Shown here piece by piece: positions 12,162 to 33,500 of a stretch of 64,000 nt of DNA. The position numbers and the translations under genes were made by a program. Location: positions 2,309,547 through 2,373,546 of the forward strand of contig OZ025210.1 in NCBI GenBank assembly GCA_964019055.1. The letters are read 5' to 3'. The DNA comes from Anthopleura xanthogrammica. Taxonomy: Eukaryota; Cnidaria; Anthozoa; Actiniaria; Actiniidae. Position 1 is the first letter of the stretch. Each line of letters begins with the position of its first letter. The notes beneath the pieces are model-generated. The model was not told the DNA's origin, ran no database searches, and saw only the letters and a program-made list of their open reading frames with translations.

Positions 12162-13299
12162 CAGTCAGCGAACGTCAGGCATGAACACTCACACTCGGAA
12201 GATTGCAATCTTGAAATAAACATTCGATTATTCAAACGAATATTCGTAGATTTAATATCATTAATCGAATCTTGAAAGTAATAAATGATTGTTTATTTTA
12301 TTATTTGATGAATGTAGAAAAGAATTTAAAAAAACGTTTTTACATTACAGTAAATGAGTTTTTTTACTTTTTTACTTTTGGAAAATTCTCAATTTTTAAA
12401 AGCACCATGCCAGACATTCGCGTGTAGTCGCGACATTTGCCGTGTGAGATGATCACGTAGTCTATCGACTGTCTGTACTTTAGCTCCTCGCAATGGCGTC
12501 GACTAGTGCAGTTGGAAGACAAATGTATTGGCTTCGTTGAAAGGGAAATTACTTATCAAAAAAAAGTGTTATCTGAAGTAAGAAACGATTTAACGACAGA
12601 AATTGGAGAACTACTTCCAGATAATTTTCGATTTCTAAGATGTGAAATGCCAGTTAGTTCAAAACAAGCGGTGAAAATGCCTTCTTGAATTAATCTTTGA
12701 CGAATCTCAACTCCAGTAACGCTTGGTTTTTGAAGTTTGTATATTTCTATTATGTGTAAAACGTCATCTGTTACCAAAGTAGGGTTTCTACCACCACAAC
12801 AGAAAGGTTGAATCGTTCCATGATTTGCGTAATGCTTGAGAACTTTGTCAACAGATCCCTTTGAAATTTTCAGCTTTTTTGAAATTTCGGATATGCCCTT
12901 GTGGCCATTGTACATATCAATTATTTCTTTCCTTACATGGTTTGGAAGGGGTCTTCCTGGGTAATAAAACCCTCCCATGCAATTTTTAGCCATAGCGTAT
13001 CTGTCTAAAAGCACGAGTCAATTCCGTATAAACGGTTACGAAGTGATTAGTCGGACGTGACGCCGCTAAGAAGTGATAAAATTATACACAAAAAAATTCA
13101 TCCAAATATTGCAAAATATTTCTAACTTACGAAAATATTTATTGATCAAAGAAATAAATATTAAATTCTTCAATTTGATATTTCAATATTTAATTCTAAG
13201 TCTGAATATTTATTTTCAATAATCGAATATTCGAAATGAATATTCAACTTTTATTTGAATAATCGAAGATGCGTGTTCATGCGTGACGTTCGTTGACTG
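12162..13299 (-). mobile_element. Tc1/mariner-like element with TA duplication
   Basis: The inverted ends CAGTCAGCGAACGTCAGGC and (complement of the right end) CAGTCAACGAACGTCACGC are flanked by TA at 12160-12161 and 13300-13301. Similarity continues inward through GCATGAACAC and then AT-rich TTCGATTATT/AATAATCGAA segments. TA duplication plus CAGT-starting ends fit Tc1/mariner. The 1138-bp element holds a truncated ORF with a paired-type DNA-binding domain. Confidence 0.85.
12556..13014 (-). CDS. Paired-domain transposase N-terminus, catalytic part missing
   Basis: The first roughly 115 residues match a Pax-type paired domain: GRPLPNHVRKEIIDMYNGH, then ISEISKKLKISKGSVDKVL (helix-turn-helix of the PAI half), the GGRNPTLVTDDV linker, and VTGVEIRQRLIQEGI from the RED half. 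Tc1 transposases carry a related bipartite module, and the element's ends support a transposon origin. After about residue 115 (near 12670) the frame no longer resembles the family, and no DDE/DDD catalytic domain follows. The likely start is the internal Met of MAKNCMGG at 12993. A host Pax gene is excluded by the flanking TIRs and the lack of exons. Confidence 0.75.
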   Translation of the reverse strand: MLLDRYAMAKNCMGGFYYPGRPLPNHVRKEIIDMYNGHKGISEISKKLKISKGSVDKVLKHYANHGTIQPFCCGGRNPTLVTDDVLHIIEIYKLQKPSVTGVEIRQRLIQEGIFTACFELTGISHLRNRKLSGSSSPISVVKSFLTSDNTFF

Positions 13300-13329
13300 T
13301 AAAAAGCTTGGGATAATAAGCAAAAAGGT

Positions 13330-22609
<9,280 letters not shown>

Positions 22610-23044
22610 CTAAACAAAAAAATTGTTTTTCAGTCGGCGAAATAATGATCGATGACTGTTTAACAGCGCTTCTGGGCTACCAAAAACAATGTTGAACTTG
22701 CCATCCAAGATGTTTTGTAGCTGTTCTTTCGAGCAGTCGTCTCCTACATAGGCAGCAGATATCCCCTTAGATCTTAAGGACGATACCTGGTCTTTCATTA
22801 AAGAGACCAAAGGGACTACGACAACAACAACAGTCTCGATGGAGTTTTTCTCACCGAACCTCAGAAAATCTAATGCGAATGGAGCGATCTCGAATGTCAG
22901 GCTTTTTCCCGCTCCCGTTGGTGCAGATATGAAAACATCTCTGCCTGAAAGATATGCTTCTATGCTTTTTTTCTGGTAATCTCTTATAGTTTCGTATCCT
23001 AATTTACTTTTACCATATGATATGGCATCTGATATCGATCTCAT
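22610..23044 (-). pseudogene. RecQ-like DNA helicase N-terminal fragment
   Basis: The 144-residue ORF carries the RecQ motif 0 (LGYETIRDYQKKSIEAYL, residues 15-32), motif I/Walker A APTGAGKS (41-48) and motif Ia PLVSLMKDQV. It stops after SPEALLNSHRSLFRRL, before the DExH box where motif II should come. RecQ helicases unwind DNA 3' to 5' using ATP; this fragment lacks the hydrolysis and unwinding parts. A TATATATA stretch about 180 bases upstream could be a promoter. It is either a truncated retrocopy/transposon passenger or the first exon of a gene whose next exon I could not find. Confidence 0.65.
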
Positions 23045-23771
23045 GTTCTTACCGCGTTGTGTTGACAGATACCGATGGACATCGATGGATATAATCTTAC
23101 TAATCTTTCATTATGATTGACAGCTTGGATCTCGAGTATTGTGATTGGCTGTAATTTACCGACTGATTTTTGGGTCGGTAAATTTGGCGGGAATGCAAGA
23201 TCGAAAAGTCCGTGGCCCGCCAGTATATATACTCAGTGGGCGGCGGACTTTGCGAAAGTCTAAGTTCAGTACTGATCATCGTTATAATCGAATGTACAGC
23301 ACTATATCTGCTGATCATTTTGAGGTCATTTTGAAGATTTTATTCCGGAAAGCCTCGGTATGGTGCTAGAATTTTTCAAATAAGTGCATTTTCGATCGTT
23401 TTAGTGTAGACGCAGGGCAAAAACGCATCGAAGAGTATTTTCAAACGAAAACGCACTAGTAATATTAATATCCATGCGATAGTGTAACAGCACTAACTGC
23501 TTGGTGTTCCCAGCGCTAGCCGTCTTTTCTATAGTATACACGCTTCACGAATTCCGGACATCCGGTGGAATCATGATGCATGCCGGGAAGGTCAGACCGA
23601 AAAAGTGGGCACCAAATACCAAACACCATACATTGTTTACTACTTACTACTATGAATACAAGTTTTTGTACGCCTTTTCATCTCATAATATACATCTCAG
23701 CAGTATACCAGCTACTTCATATCTTCAAAACTGGTAAGTAAATGTGTATTTCTTACTGTTAATCTGTTCTA

Positions 23772-24870
23772 GCCTCTAAAAATTTCCAAGTGCCACGATT
23801 GCATACCAGTATACCGAGAAAAATCGAAAAGCCAAATGACCGATCTAATCAAATTTAACCGATTTAATCAAATACCAGCACATATTAGAAAGTTGTCTAA
23901 AAGAAACTTTAAACAAGAAGTCATGTCAGCCCTTTTTAATAATTTAATGGCAAACGGTTATGATGTCGATATTTCAAAACTATTTAAGGGGGGACTTACC
24001 TATTCACCAGCCACGGTTGCTATGGAAAGTATTTAAATCTCTAAAAGGTTTTTCTTATATTATAACTTCATAAATAAAATCAATTTGTGAAATGGATCAT
24101 TTTCTGATATGTGCGATGACGTCATCTCTCTTACGCAATATATGACGTCATAGTTCATTAAAAGTTAAAAAACAAGCATGCATTTGGTCGGGTTGACTCA
24201 CAAACAAGCGAAATCATAGCTGATATGAATTGAAACAAAGTTAAGCATTATTTTTGAAAACGGTGAAAAGGCCAGGCTACCAAGCCATGTTGAATTTTTT
24301 AAATCTAAATATTTTCCCACTCTCTTAACGTAGAGTAAAATCCATGCTTAACTTTGTTCCAATTCATGTCAGCTATAATTTCGTTTATTTTTGGGTCAAA
24401 CTGACCAATTGCACGCTTGTTTTTTAACTTTTTGTGAAATATGACGTCATTAATGACGCAAGAGTGATGACGTCATCACACATATCAAAAAACGGTCCAT
24501 TTCACCAATTGGTTTCATCATGAGCTTAAAACCTTACCAAAACCTCTTAGGCATTTTTAAATCCTTTCCTTAGCAACTGTGGCTGGTAAATAGGTAAGTC
24601 CCCCCTTAAGTAAATCTTATTGTCGTTGTCCTTATAGTTAGCTGTTTTTTTCTTTTCTATTACCTTTTCTTTTTTTTCTCCTTTTACTATTTAAATATTT
24701 AGATAAAATATACATTCGTAATATCTAATAATATATGAGTAAACTAATTTCAACTATTGTAAAGAAATTTAATTTAACTTGCCTAGACTAGCTATTAAGC
24801 TAAATGCAAGCTAAATACATATTTGTAAATTATTTCTTCCTCAATAAAATTGAATTGAATTGAATTGAAC
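23772..24870 (+). mobile_element. LINE 3' end, interrupted by a MITE
   Basis: An open frame from about 23772 to 23987 reads like the C-terminal tail of a non-LTR retrotransposon protein (PLKISKCHDCIPVYREKSKS, then FNQIPAHIRKLSKRNFKQEV). The frame meets a TAA at 24609 if the MITE at 23988-24605 is ignored, then an AT-rich 3' UTR, ending in a (TTGAA)n tail near 24845-24868. Length and tail fit a 5'-truncated LINE copy. The subfamily is not assigned. Confidence 0.6.
23988..24605. mobile_element. TTAA-flanked foldback MITE
   Basis: The ends GGGGGGACTTACCTATT and AATAGGTAAGTCCCCCC are exact complements, and inverted similarity continues through most of the 618 bp (GACGTCAT, AAGTTAAAAAACAAGC and others). 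It is flanked by TTAA at 23984-23987 and 24606-24609. TTAA duplication fits piggyBac or Kolobok-type mobilisation. It has no ORF of its own. Confidence 0.85.
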
Positions 24871-25047
24871 CGATCCATGTAGCTCACGAGAAGCGCTTGA
24901 CATTTCTAAGTAAGGGTTAGAGAATAAACGCGAGTGCTTTATGGGATTTAGAGCTCCGAGCATTGATAGACGTTTTGGTAAGGGGGACCTTGAATAATTT
25001 TCTGTATATCCAATAGGGTAATTATATTGAGGTGTCAAAATGAAAAG

Positions 25048-25255
25048 AGCCTTGAACCTCAGGGAAAATACAGGTTTATTCAATTAATATTTTCTAAGTT
25101 AGACATTAGTATTCCCTATATAGTGAATACTAATAAGACCTTGAAACAAAAAGAAAAAAAAAGACCTTATTAGTATTCTCTGTATATGGAATACTGATGT
25201 CTAGCTTAGAGAATACTAATTAATAACCCCGTATTTTCCCTGTGCTTCAAAGCCC
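25048..25255. mobile_element. Long palindrome (foldback MITE)
   Basis: The arms of about 90 bases include CAGGGAAAATACAGG / GTATTTTCCCTG and AGACATTAGTATTCCCTATA / TATGGAATACTGATGTCT, around an A-rich loop near 25147-25165. Confidence 0.75.
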
Positions 25256-25681
25256 CCACCACTGGACACCCTAGTTTCTCTATGGGATATAGAGCATTGA
25301 AATACTGATTGCTGATTGGTCGAGTGAGTATGACTAGACTTTAGACTTTATTTCTTTACACACAAAATTACAATACAGTTTAAGAACAAAGACAAAGTTG
25401 ATATTTACGATTTTATAAATATATAAATTTATAAATAACAAAAAAAGAAAATATTGAAAGTGTGTGTGGTGACCAAAGTAGTGTAAACTATATTCTAAAC
25501 AAAGATAGACTAGTTTGATTCGCTTTGATAACGTTTTCTCAAAGTTATTGGCGAAAGTTTGGACTCCTGGGCATTTAGTCTATTTGAGATCGTGACCGGC
25601 TGCCGGGCATATAGCCACAGCGCTTTTTAAAACTGTTAAGCGTTGTTGGACTTACGGGAATTAACGCTATAAAAAATATAA

Positions 25682-25717
<36 letters not shown>

Positions 25718-27586
25718 GATCAACTACTTCTAGCTAAATAATTATCTTTCTTTTACGAGCTAAATAAAATCACTCTAGTGTTTCATGGTTTTACTGTGTG
25801 CAGCCTACTATTATTGAATATTACTACTTATAAATAAATTAAATTTGGAAGTGGCTAGTCATGCTTTCTTGCAGCTGATAACTGAATTGATCAGTTGCCA
25901 AAATGGCGGCCGAAAATTCAAATTAGTTAAAATTATAAACCATTAGCAGCAATAGAAAGAGCTCCTTTACTTTAGTAACCCATAAGAAGATTCATTATAA
26001 TGATATCGGCTGTTTTTGAAAATCGACATTTTTACAGACGTTTGTATAAATTTGTCGATTTTTCAAAAAAAGTTTTCTCTTCTTTGAAAAATTAGTGTAA
26101 ATTCTGAATCAGAAAACTCTAATAAATAGAAATTGACTGTGCTATTGATTGGATTGGTATTCCCATTATAGCCATTCTCAGACACACGCGCGAATTTTTC
26201 TGTCCCGACAAGTTGGTTTTTGGTGGACGTCAATTAAAATCGTTGCCATAGCACTGCCGGAAAACACAAAGCTACACTTTTTTTGACAAAATCTATTGAA
26301 TAAAGCAAAAAGATCAGGATTGGCTATGTTCTGTTCTCTGATAAAACACGATTGAGGCTGTTGAACACTCAAAAAGAAGGTAAATTAATGTTTTCCCCAA
26401 AAAAACTTTACATGTTTTCGCTACTTCCAGGTTTGGATAAAGCACACAATTTTTGACGCACAGGAGTAGGGTATGGCGAAAATTGTTTGTACGCCGATGC
26501 AAAAAATAGCCCAACCGGGAAATCACATGGCACGCGCGATATTAAGAAGTTTCCCTCTCTTATTTATGCTCTCTTGGCATGGTATTATAATTGTATGAAA
26601 TTTGGGTCATTTAAGTCTAACTTTTACAGAGATATTCTTCATTTTTATGATTTAGGTAAAAATTTTGATATAGAAATTGATATAGAATATTGATTAAGAT
26701 AAGTTGGATCGTCGGGGGAATCCCCTTGACACACAGCTCAATAACTACGTATTTTCAATGCTGAAGATATGCGATATTTTCTAAAATGCTTTTTAGCAGG
26801 AAATCGCCATACGGGGATTTTCAAGTCCATTACACTCGATTAATAGGGGGGGGGGGGGGGGGGAGAAAAAAAGAATCTGCGATCCGTAGGCAAAAAGACA
26901 AAACAAAAACATACTTGACTCTTATCGCTCGCAACATTAATTCACAATCACTATTTTGGGGTCACAAAAGAACTCTTTGCTTATGAAGACAACGTTTTAG
27001 TAATTTACCATGGCGAGCCAATACACTTTCTAAAATTTCTCGGCCTCGCTTCTTACAACGCTGTCACTCAAAAAAATATTTGTTACACTCGTTGTCATGG
27101 AATAAAAAGTTAAATACTGACACTAAACAAACATCCAGTGTAAATAAACAATTTTCTGCACAATAAGCAAAATTTGATATCTAATATCGTAAAGCCACCC
27201 ATCAGGCCTTAGCTTCTAAGAAATAGCAAGTTTTAACAAAAATTATCGTTCCTATCAATACTACGACTGAAGGCACATAATAATCTATAGGTTAGTAATG
27301 CAGCTATTGTAAATTATGTAATATCGCTGATGAAAAGAGAATGGACTGAAACGTTAAGGTCAGTAACAAGTTGGTTGTAATTATTTAGAATGAAACTGCA
27401 TGGAAGACCCAGTTAACACACTGCATGTATTGCGAACGAACCACAATTTTAAAGTAAAATGCCAATAACTGTCACTCCGAAAAAACTGAAACTTTCACTA
27501 TGAATAATGAATATGGTTTTCTTGTTTCTCTTTGTTCCACATTCGATCGTTACCGGCCGGGATGGCAGTGTATTCTCAACAAAGTC
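25256..27586. other. Gene-free stretch upstream of synthase B
   Basis: I see no supportable gene. There is a LINE-3'-UTR-like AT-rich segment near 25330-25480, an ATT run at about 25683-25719, and an 18-base G-run near 26847. An in-frame ATG at 27500 could extend synthase B but has no homologous counterpart. Confidence 0.5.
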
Positions 27587-30500
27587 ATGTCTGGGGAGCC
27601 AGAATCGAAAAGTTGCCAAGTGATTGTGGTATCTAACCGCCTACCTTACCAGATCGACCAGATCACAGATAATTCGGATCAAAATCATGACCAAAATGGC
27701 GTGCAAAGTGGTAAAATATTGACGGAAAGGTAAGTTGGTGAAGACTTTGAAAATGAAAATGAAAACGAAAACGAAATAAATAGTAAACGGAAGTTGTTGT
27801 GAAAGATTCTTTCCAGAAATGTAAACTGCTGAAGTATCTGTCCCAGGCATGTATGACGCAGGTAAAAACGCGAATTCATGAAATTGACAGGTTTACTTCT
27901 CCCTGTTGGCAATTGAATATTTTCGCTTAATATGCTCAAACACGTTAAATTAACAATAACATTTTAAGCGTCGCCAAGCTCCACGTGCGGCTAGTTGTGT
28001 TAATATACATAACTTCCATCCAATTTCATTTCTTGTCAGTTCAAACAAAAATTTATCCCAAACATTCCGACACTTGGTAAGCTTACCAACCTTTTTTTTC
28101 CATGGATTATTATGGAGTTTTGCTATATATTTACTATATTTTTTCATGCATTACCTTAAACTTAGAAAAACACAACAGTATTTCGAGAAACAGGTGTGAA
28201 AATAAGTGATAAATATCAAAGAAACTCGTGACTGTTTGTGATAACTCAAAAGCGTCTAGACGTTTGAGCTTTTGACTTTTTGAAGAAAGCTAGTCAGAGC
28301 CCCTAGATATAAAGTCATCCTTATAGACTACTTATAGGCCAACAGCCGAAAACACAAAAGAAATGCTACAAATTTTGTATTTTCCGGTTAGCCTCGCTTT
28401 CAGAATACTCTGAAGATGACTTCCGCTCAGGTTGTCGAAGCGTCAGTCACCACCACCAACAGTCGTTCTCAAGACTACACTCACCCGGACGATCACATTA
28501 CTCACTCCACTAGCAGAATAGCTAATATATATTGTATATTGATAGATGTTCTATATTTATTATTATTATCATTATTATTATTATTATTATTATCATTATT
28601 ATTATTATCATTATTATTATTATCATTATTATTATCATTATTATTATCATTATCATTAGGATAGGTCTAGGGTTGTGGACAACTCTTTAGGTCCAGGCAA
28701 TGCAAAATTCATATCATACATTTATTATTTGTAAAAATAACTGGATATCTCTGACACCTCTTGTATATTACGGACTTTCCCCCAGCCCTTGAATGTCTGT
28801 AAGATAGAGGTTCCACTGTACGTGCACCTATTTTTCCTGTTTTAAGCCCTGCAAAGAGGGGGGTGGCTAGCCACGGCACCCAATCCACCCCCTGGATCCG
28901 CCCCTGAATAAAGCATTAAATGCAACCTAATTCTTTCACAATTACAGTGTTTCTGGTCTCGTCACGGCACTTAAAGGCGGCCTACAAGAAGATTCTTTAT
29001 GGTATGGAAGTGTAATAAAGGAAAACATGGATGATTTCCAAAGACTTCTCAAAGAGAAACCCCAGACTGAAGGGACTAATGTAGTATGTTAATGAACTTT
29101 TTAAATTTCTTTTCATTTTGTCTACTTTTTCACTTCAGTTCTTCGTGTTCCTCAGTTTAAATAAATAAAACAATTAGTTATGTTACATTATATTCGGCTC
29201 AGTAACAATGCCTGATTCAGGGCACGAAGCATTCTTTGCAGAAGAGTCCAATACTTCCCGTTCAGTAGTGTCAAAAGGCAAGCGAAAATTCCAACAAAAT
29301 TACTAAGGCTAAATTTGGAAAAGAAACTGGAATTTGGGACAAAATTAAAAGAAATATTTTTGTATTATTGCCCAAATGCCATTATGGCTGCTACTTCATT
29401 ATCGTAATTTTTCTAATTCATATTTTAGTTGACCACTACATTAATATTATAGATTAGAATGACATCATCAAAGTTAGAAAGTTTGAGATAAAAGTATTAA
29501 ATTTTAAATTGTTGAGGAGTTATGAGAATTTTAAAAACGTGAAAAACACCACAACGAGGCTAGCAAGGACACATACAAATCTCTGTAATTTTTATTACAA
29601 ATAGCTTCACTTGAATTCTATCAAGCAATGAAACTCTCCAAAAATACATATTTCTGCTTGCTCTTTCTGATAGTGGTAATTATTTTTTAAGATTAGGTTT
29701 TTATTTCTGAAAGTCAATGGCGTCCATATTGGCAGTCGGTCTATATTTCTTGATTTTCTCTCATTGGAATTAATGAATCACCAAAACTATTAAACACTAC
29801 TTTTTGTTACTTAGGAGCTACAACCGGTATCAATCCCCAGAAAATCATACGAACAGCACAGAAAATGGTCCAATGGTAAATTATGGCCTATTCTTCATGA
29901 AATGCCGGAAAAGGTGGATGCCGACGCCGATGCCGATGCCGATTGCTGGGAGGTTAATCATAATTTCTCAAGAATTTCTCATGTTTTACCGGGAAACGGG
30001 AGGGTTCGATCCCCCTTCCTATGTTGTTATCGTTCCTATTGATGCCGTAATCCATAGCCTTTAAATCTTATTTTTAAAGGGGTACTTGGATGAAAACGCC
30101 CCATATTTTGAAAGTCCGAATAGTTCAAGTATTTAAGAATAATATGACTCAATCATGATTATGAAAACCAGATTGGCAAAAATTTTAGCCTGGGAGCCAC
30201 TCGCAGTTGAGAAATTTTGGTTTAAAAACTAAAAGAACAATAGGGTTGAGTAAATGACGTCATTTACTCACAATTTTGATGCTGAAAAAAATATATAATT
30301 TTTATCCGCAAATTCTGCCCCTTTAACGAACCCTGAAACAAACTCTGGGCTGATGTAAGTCAGAGCATGGCTAACACACAGATCGAACCCTAAAACAACG
30401 TACGGCTAACTCGCAGATCGAATTGTTCGGTCCGGTTTTGCAACGGAAGAGAGGAAAACCGGAGAAAAACCCTCGAATCAAAGGAGAGACGACCCAATAA

Positions 30501-33500
30501 ACTCGGCTCTATCCTTATATGATGATAACTATATTTTGATGCGATTTTAGGGTTACGAGATGGTGAATAAAGAGTACGCCAACTCAATCGCGACACAGTT
30601 AAAAGAAAAAGATACGCCCGCAATAGTTTGGATTCATGATTATCACCTTTTCCTTGTTCCGAAGTTGCTCAAAGAGGTAACTAGCTGTATAACTATTTTC
30701 TAAAAGTCTATTGCGAGACACTAACAAATCTCGATATTTTACGATAACCGAGTTCAATAATTGTTTTATTATTCAAATTATTTTCGAGTCAGTTCATTGT
30801 TTTATCAGCTCAGGGAAGCGAGCCATTGTCAAATGCAACGTTACTGCGCATGAGCAGACCGTTGTTTGCAGCAAAATGGCTTTGCATCGTAATGCGCATA
30901 AGCAGACCGTTATTTGTAGGCAGTTATTTGCAGTTCTCTCGGCCAATCAAAATGACGGAGAAAATAATTTGAATGACAATGTAAAATGTTCAATAACACT
31001 GAAAAATACTCACATGTATTGGTTCCATTGTTTCTCGGCGCTATCTCAGCTAACCATAAGGAACGCCGGCAGTCTCCTAAATCCAAAGGGTGCCGTCTAA
31101 GTAAAACTCCACAGCTTGATAAATATTTGACATGATTGTGTCTTGTTTTGAAGATACTAGCAGACAAACAGAAGCTACGTTATAGCATTGGATTCTTTTT
31201 ACATATTCCTTTTCCGTCCGAAGAGACGTTGAAAGAGCTTCCCAGCTTCAAGGAGATTCTTGAGGGACTGCTCGGTAGGTGGAGACTTTTAATGCCAATA
31301 ATTAATCATTCTGCTTAATTGATTCCTGGCTTGCACATAATGATATCATATCCATATTCCTGTATTTGTAATAAGATTCCTCACAAGTTTTCCTTGTTCC
31401 ACAACCATTGGCTGCCATGTTTTCGTCGTTTCAGATTCTCTTTTACGAATCGGCACCCCAAACCAACAACCCCATCTTCCCATCCTAACAATTTCGACCA
31501 ATTTTTTGCACTATTGATTATTGCGTATTTTGTTACTGGTATCCAAAAGATAACTCGTATGGAAATGTTCGAATTAAAGTAAAGTAGAATAAAGTTATAT
31601 GTAATGCAAAAGACTTTGTTCTTCAGTGGTAAATAGGGTTAACTATGAATAATTTTTACAGGAAGTTGTCTATCCAGGAAGATATTTTAGTACACACTAG
31701 TACACGACACAATGCACTGTCAAGAGGCAAAAGAATGAGAAACTGACCTATAAACTGAAGGTAGATTAGTACTAGCTTTTCCTTATGTAATAAGGCAGAT
31801 TTTCGTTTTTCTCACCCCAGTGAACTCTAGTGCTAGCTTTTCACTTTGCTAGGCAGATGTAGTAAATGTCACATTGGTGGGTCCTAGTGCTGGGTGTCTC
31901 TCCCCTAGGTTTCGCTCCCCTGTGCTAGGCAGACTGCCTTTCTGTTTTCTCCCGGGGGGGAGGGGGGGGGGGTACTTCGGGTCGTTTCATACGGGGATGC
32001 TCCGCCCGGACTCTCGACCCCTTACTCTTTTCTATACCAAATTTCAGCAGAAAAGTACCCCTATTCTATACCTGAGGCCTGAAAAAATTACCCCTTTCGG
32101 GCGGAGCATCCCCGTATAGTCCATTACAGGGAGTACCCCCTCCCCCCGGGGTTTTCTCACCCCAGGGATTTCTAGTGTTAACTTCATATCCCTAGAGGAC
32201 TCTAGTTCTAGCATTCATCTCCCAAGGGGACCCACGTGCGGTTCGCCTTCCAAATAGACCTCTTTAGCTTGGCGTTATATTTTGCCCATATTTCAGAACA
32301 TGTGTCATTCCCTTGAGTATCATTTCTTTGTTTGGACGCAAATGAAAGAAAGAATCCTATTCTCGAAGGAATGACACGTGGTCTGGAATGGGTAAAACAA
32401 ACACCTAAGCTAAATGAGGTCTATCTAGGGTACGCTAAATTGTTAAAAAGCAAAAAAAGTTCTCGTGTTACATGCCAAAATGTCTAAAATGCCGTTTTTT
32501 TACTTTTCTTCTTGGCGATTGATAATTTTCAGGGAGTGATTCCATCGGATTCCACACTGCAGAATATTGCCTCAACTTCCTAGAGTGTTGTGAGAAGCAC
32601 ACGAAATACACATCCACTACTCTCGCTGATGGCTCGTATGAGCTGCACTTTCAGGGACGGAAGATTCTCGTGCAAGCCGTACCTGCCGGAATAGTGTACG
32701 AGACGTTCTCGGAACAATCTAAAGGGCAACTCTCAGAGGTAATTAAGGCGCCATCTTTAACTTATCACAGCGAATTTTAGCGAGTCTAGAATTGTTAGCC
32801 TCCGTGCAGACTTTAACTCTGGTTAACCACAGTTGCGTTCCGGATGCACGCAGGCTAAGAATTGTAAGCCGATTCAAATAATTATTTTGGCTTCCTCGTC
32901 GTCATATTAATTTGTACGTAAGGGATCAGTTGTTCACATTAAGGCAAGATGATCGTAGTGTGCGTGAGATCAGTCTTGTTTTCTTTCTTCAAGAGACCCA
33001 AAACAAGCCGAAGGGTTAGTCCTAAGGTCACCCTACTATCGTATTATTGGGGTGCATGTTACGTCACTAGCCGCCATGTTGGTGGACTATACAAAGAGTT
33101 CCTCATTAAGTCTTGTCATATCCAGTCAACCAAGATGGCGGCTGTTTCTATTTATATATCAGGGGATTTTGAGTCACGTGGTTGCACCCCAACAATAAAC
33201 GGGACCCAAAAAATTCCACCCCAAAGCCAGATAAACAACATAATGAATAGACACCCTGCACGTGACGTCAGAGCAGCTCAATTTGGAGGTCAAAACAAAA
33301 GAACTTTAATCTCCAGAGAATTTGAACCTATTGTTTTGCCGTCCAAATTGAGCTGCATTCCGATGTGCTGCAAGGGGTCTATACTAAGCTTCTCTTTGCT
33401 TATAATCAGAAATTACCAGAAGAATTAAAGATCTTGGTGAATGAATTCACAGAGGATTCAAATAAGACATTGATGATAGGAGTAGACCGAATAGACTACA

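Noticed and set aside
12556..13014. Host Pax transcription factor gene
   Set aside because: The paired domain sits between TIRs with TA duplications and lacks homeobox, octapeptide or flanking exons.
33365..33409. Longer synthase B exon 7 starting at 33365
   Set aside because: The extra residues derive from the MITE end and pyrimidine tract; the acceptor at 33409 matches the exon boundary of synthase A.
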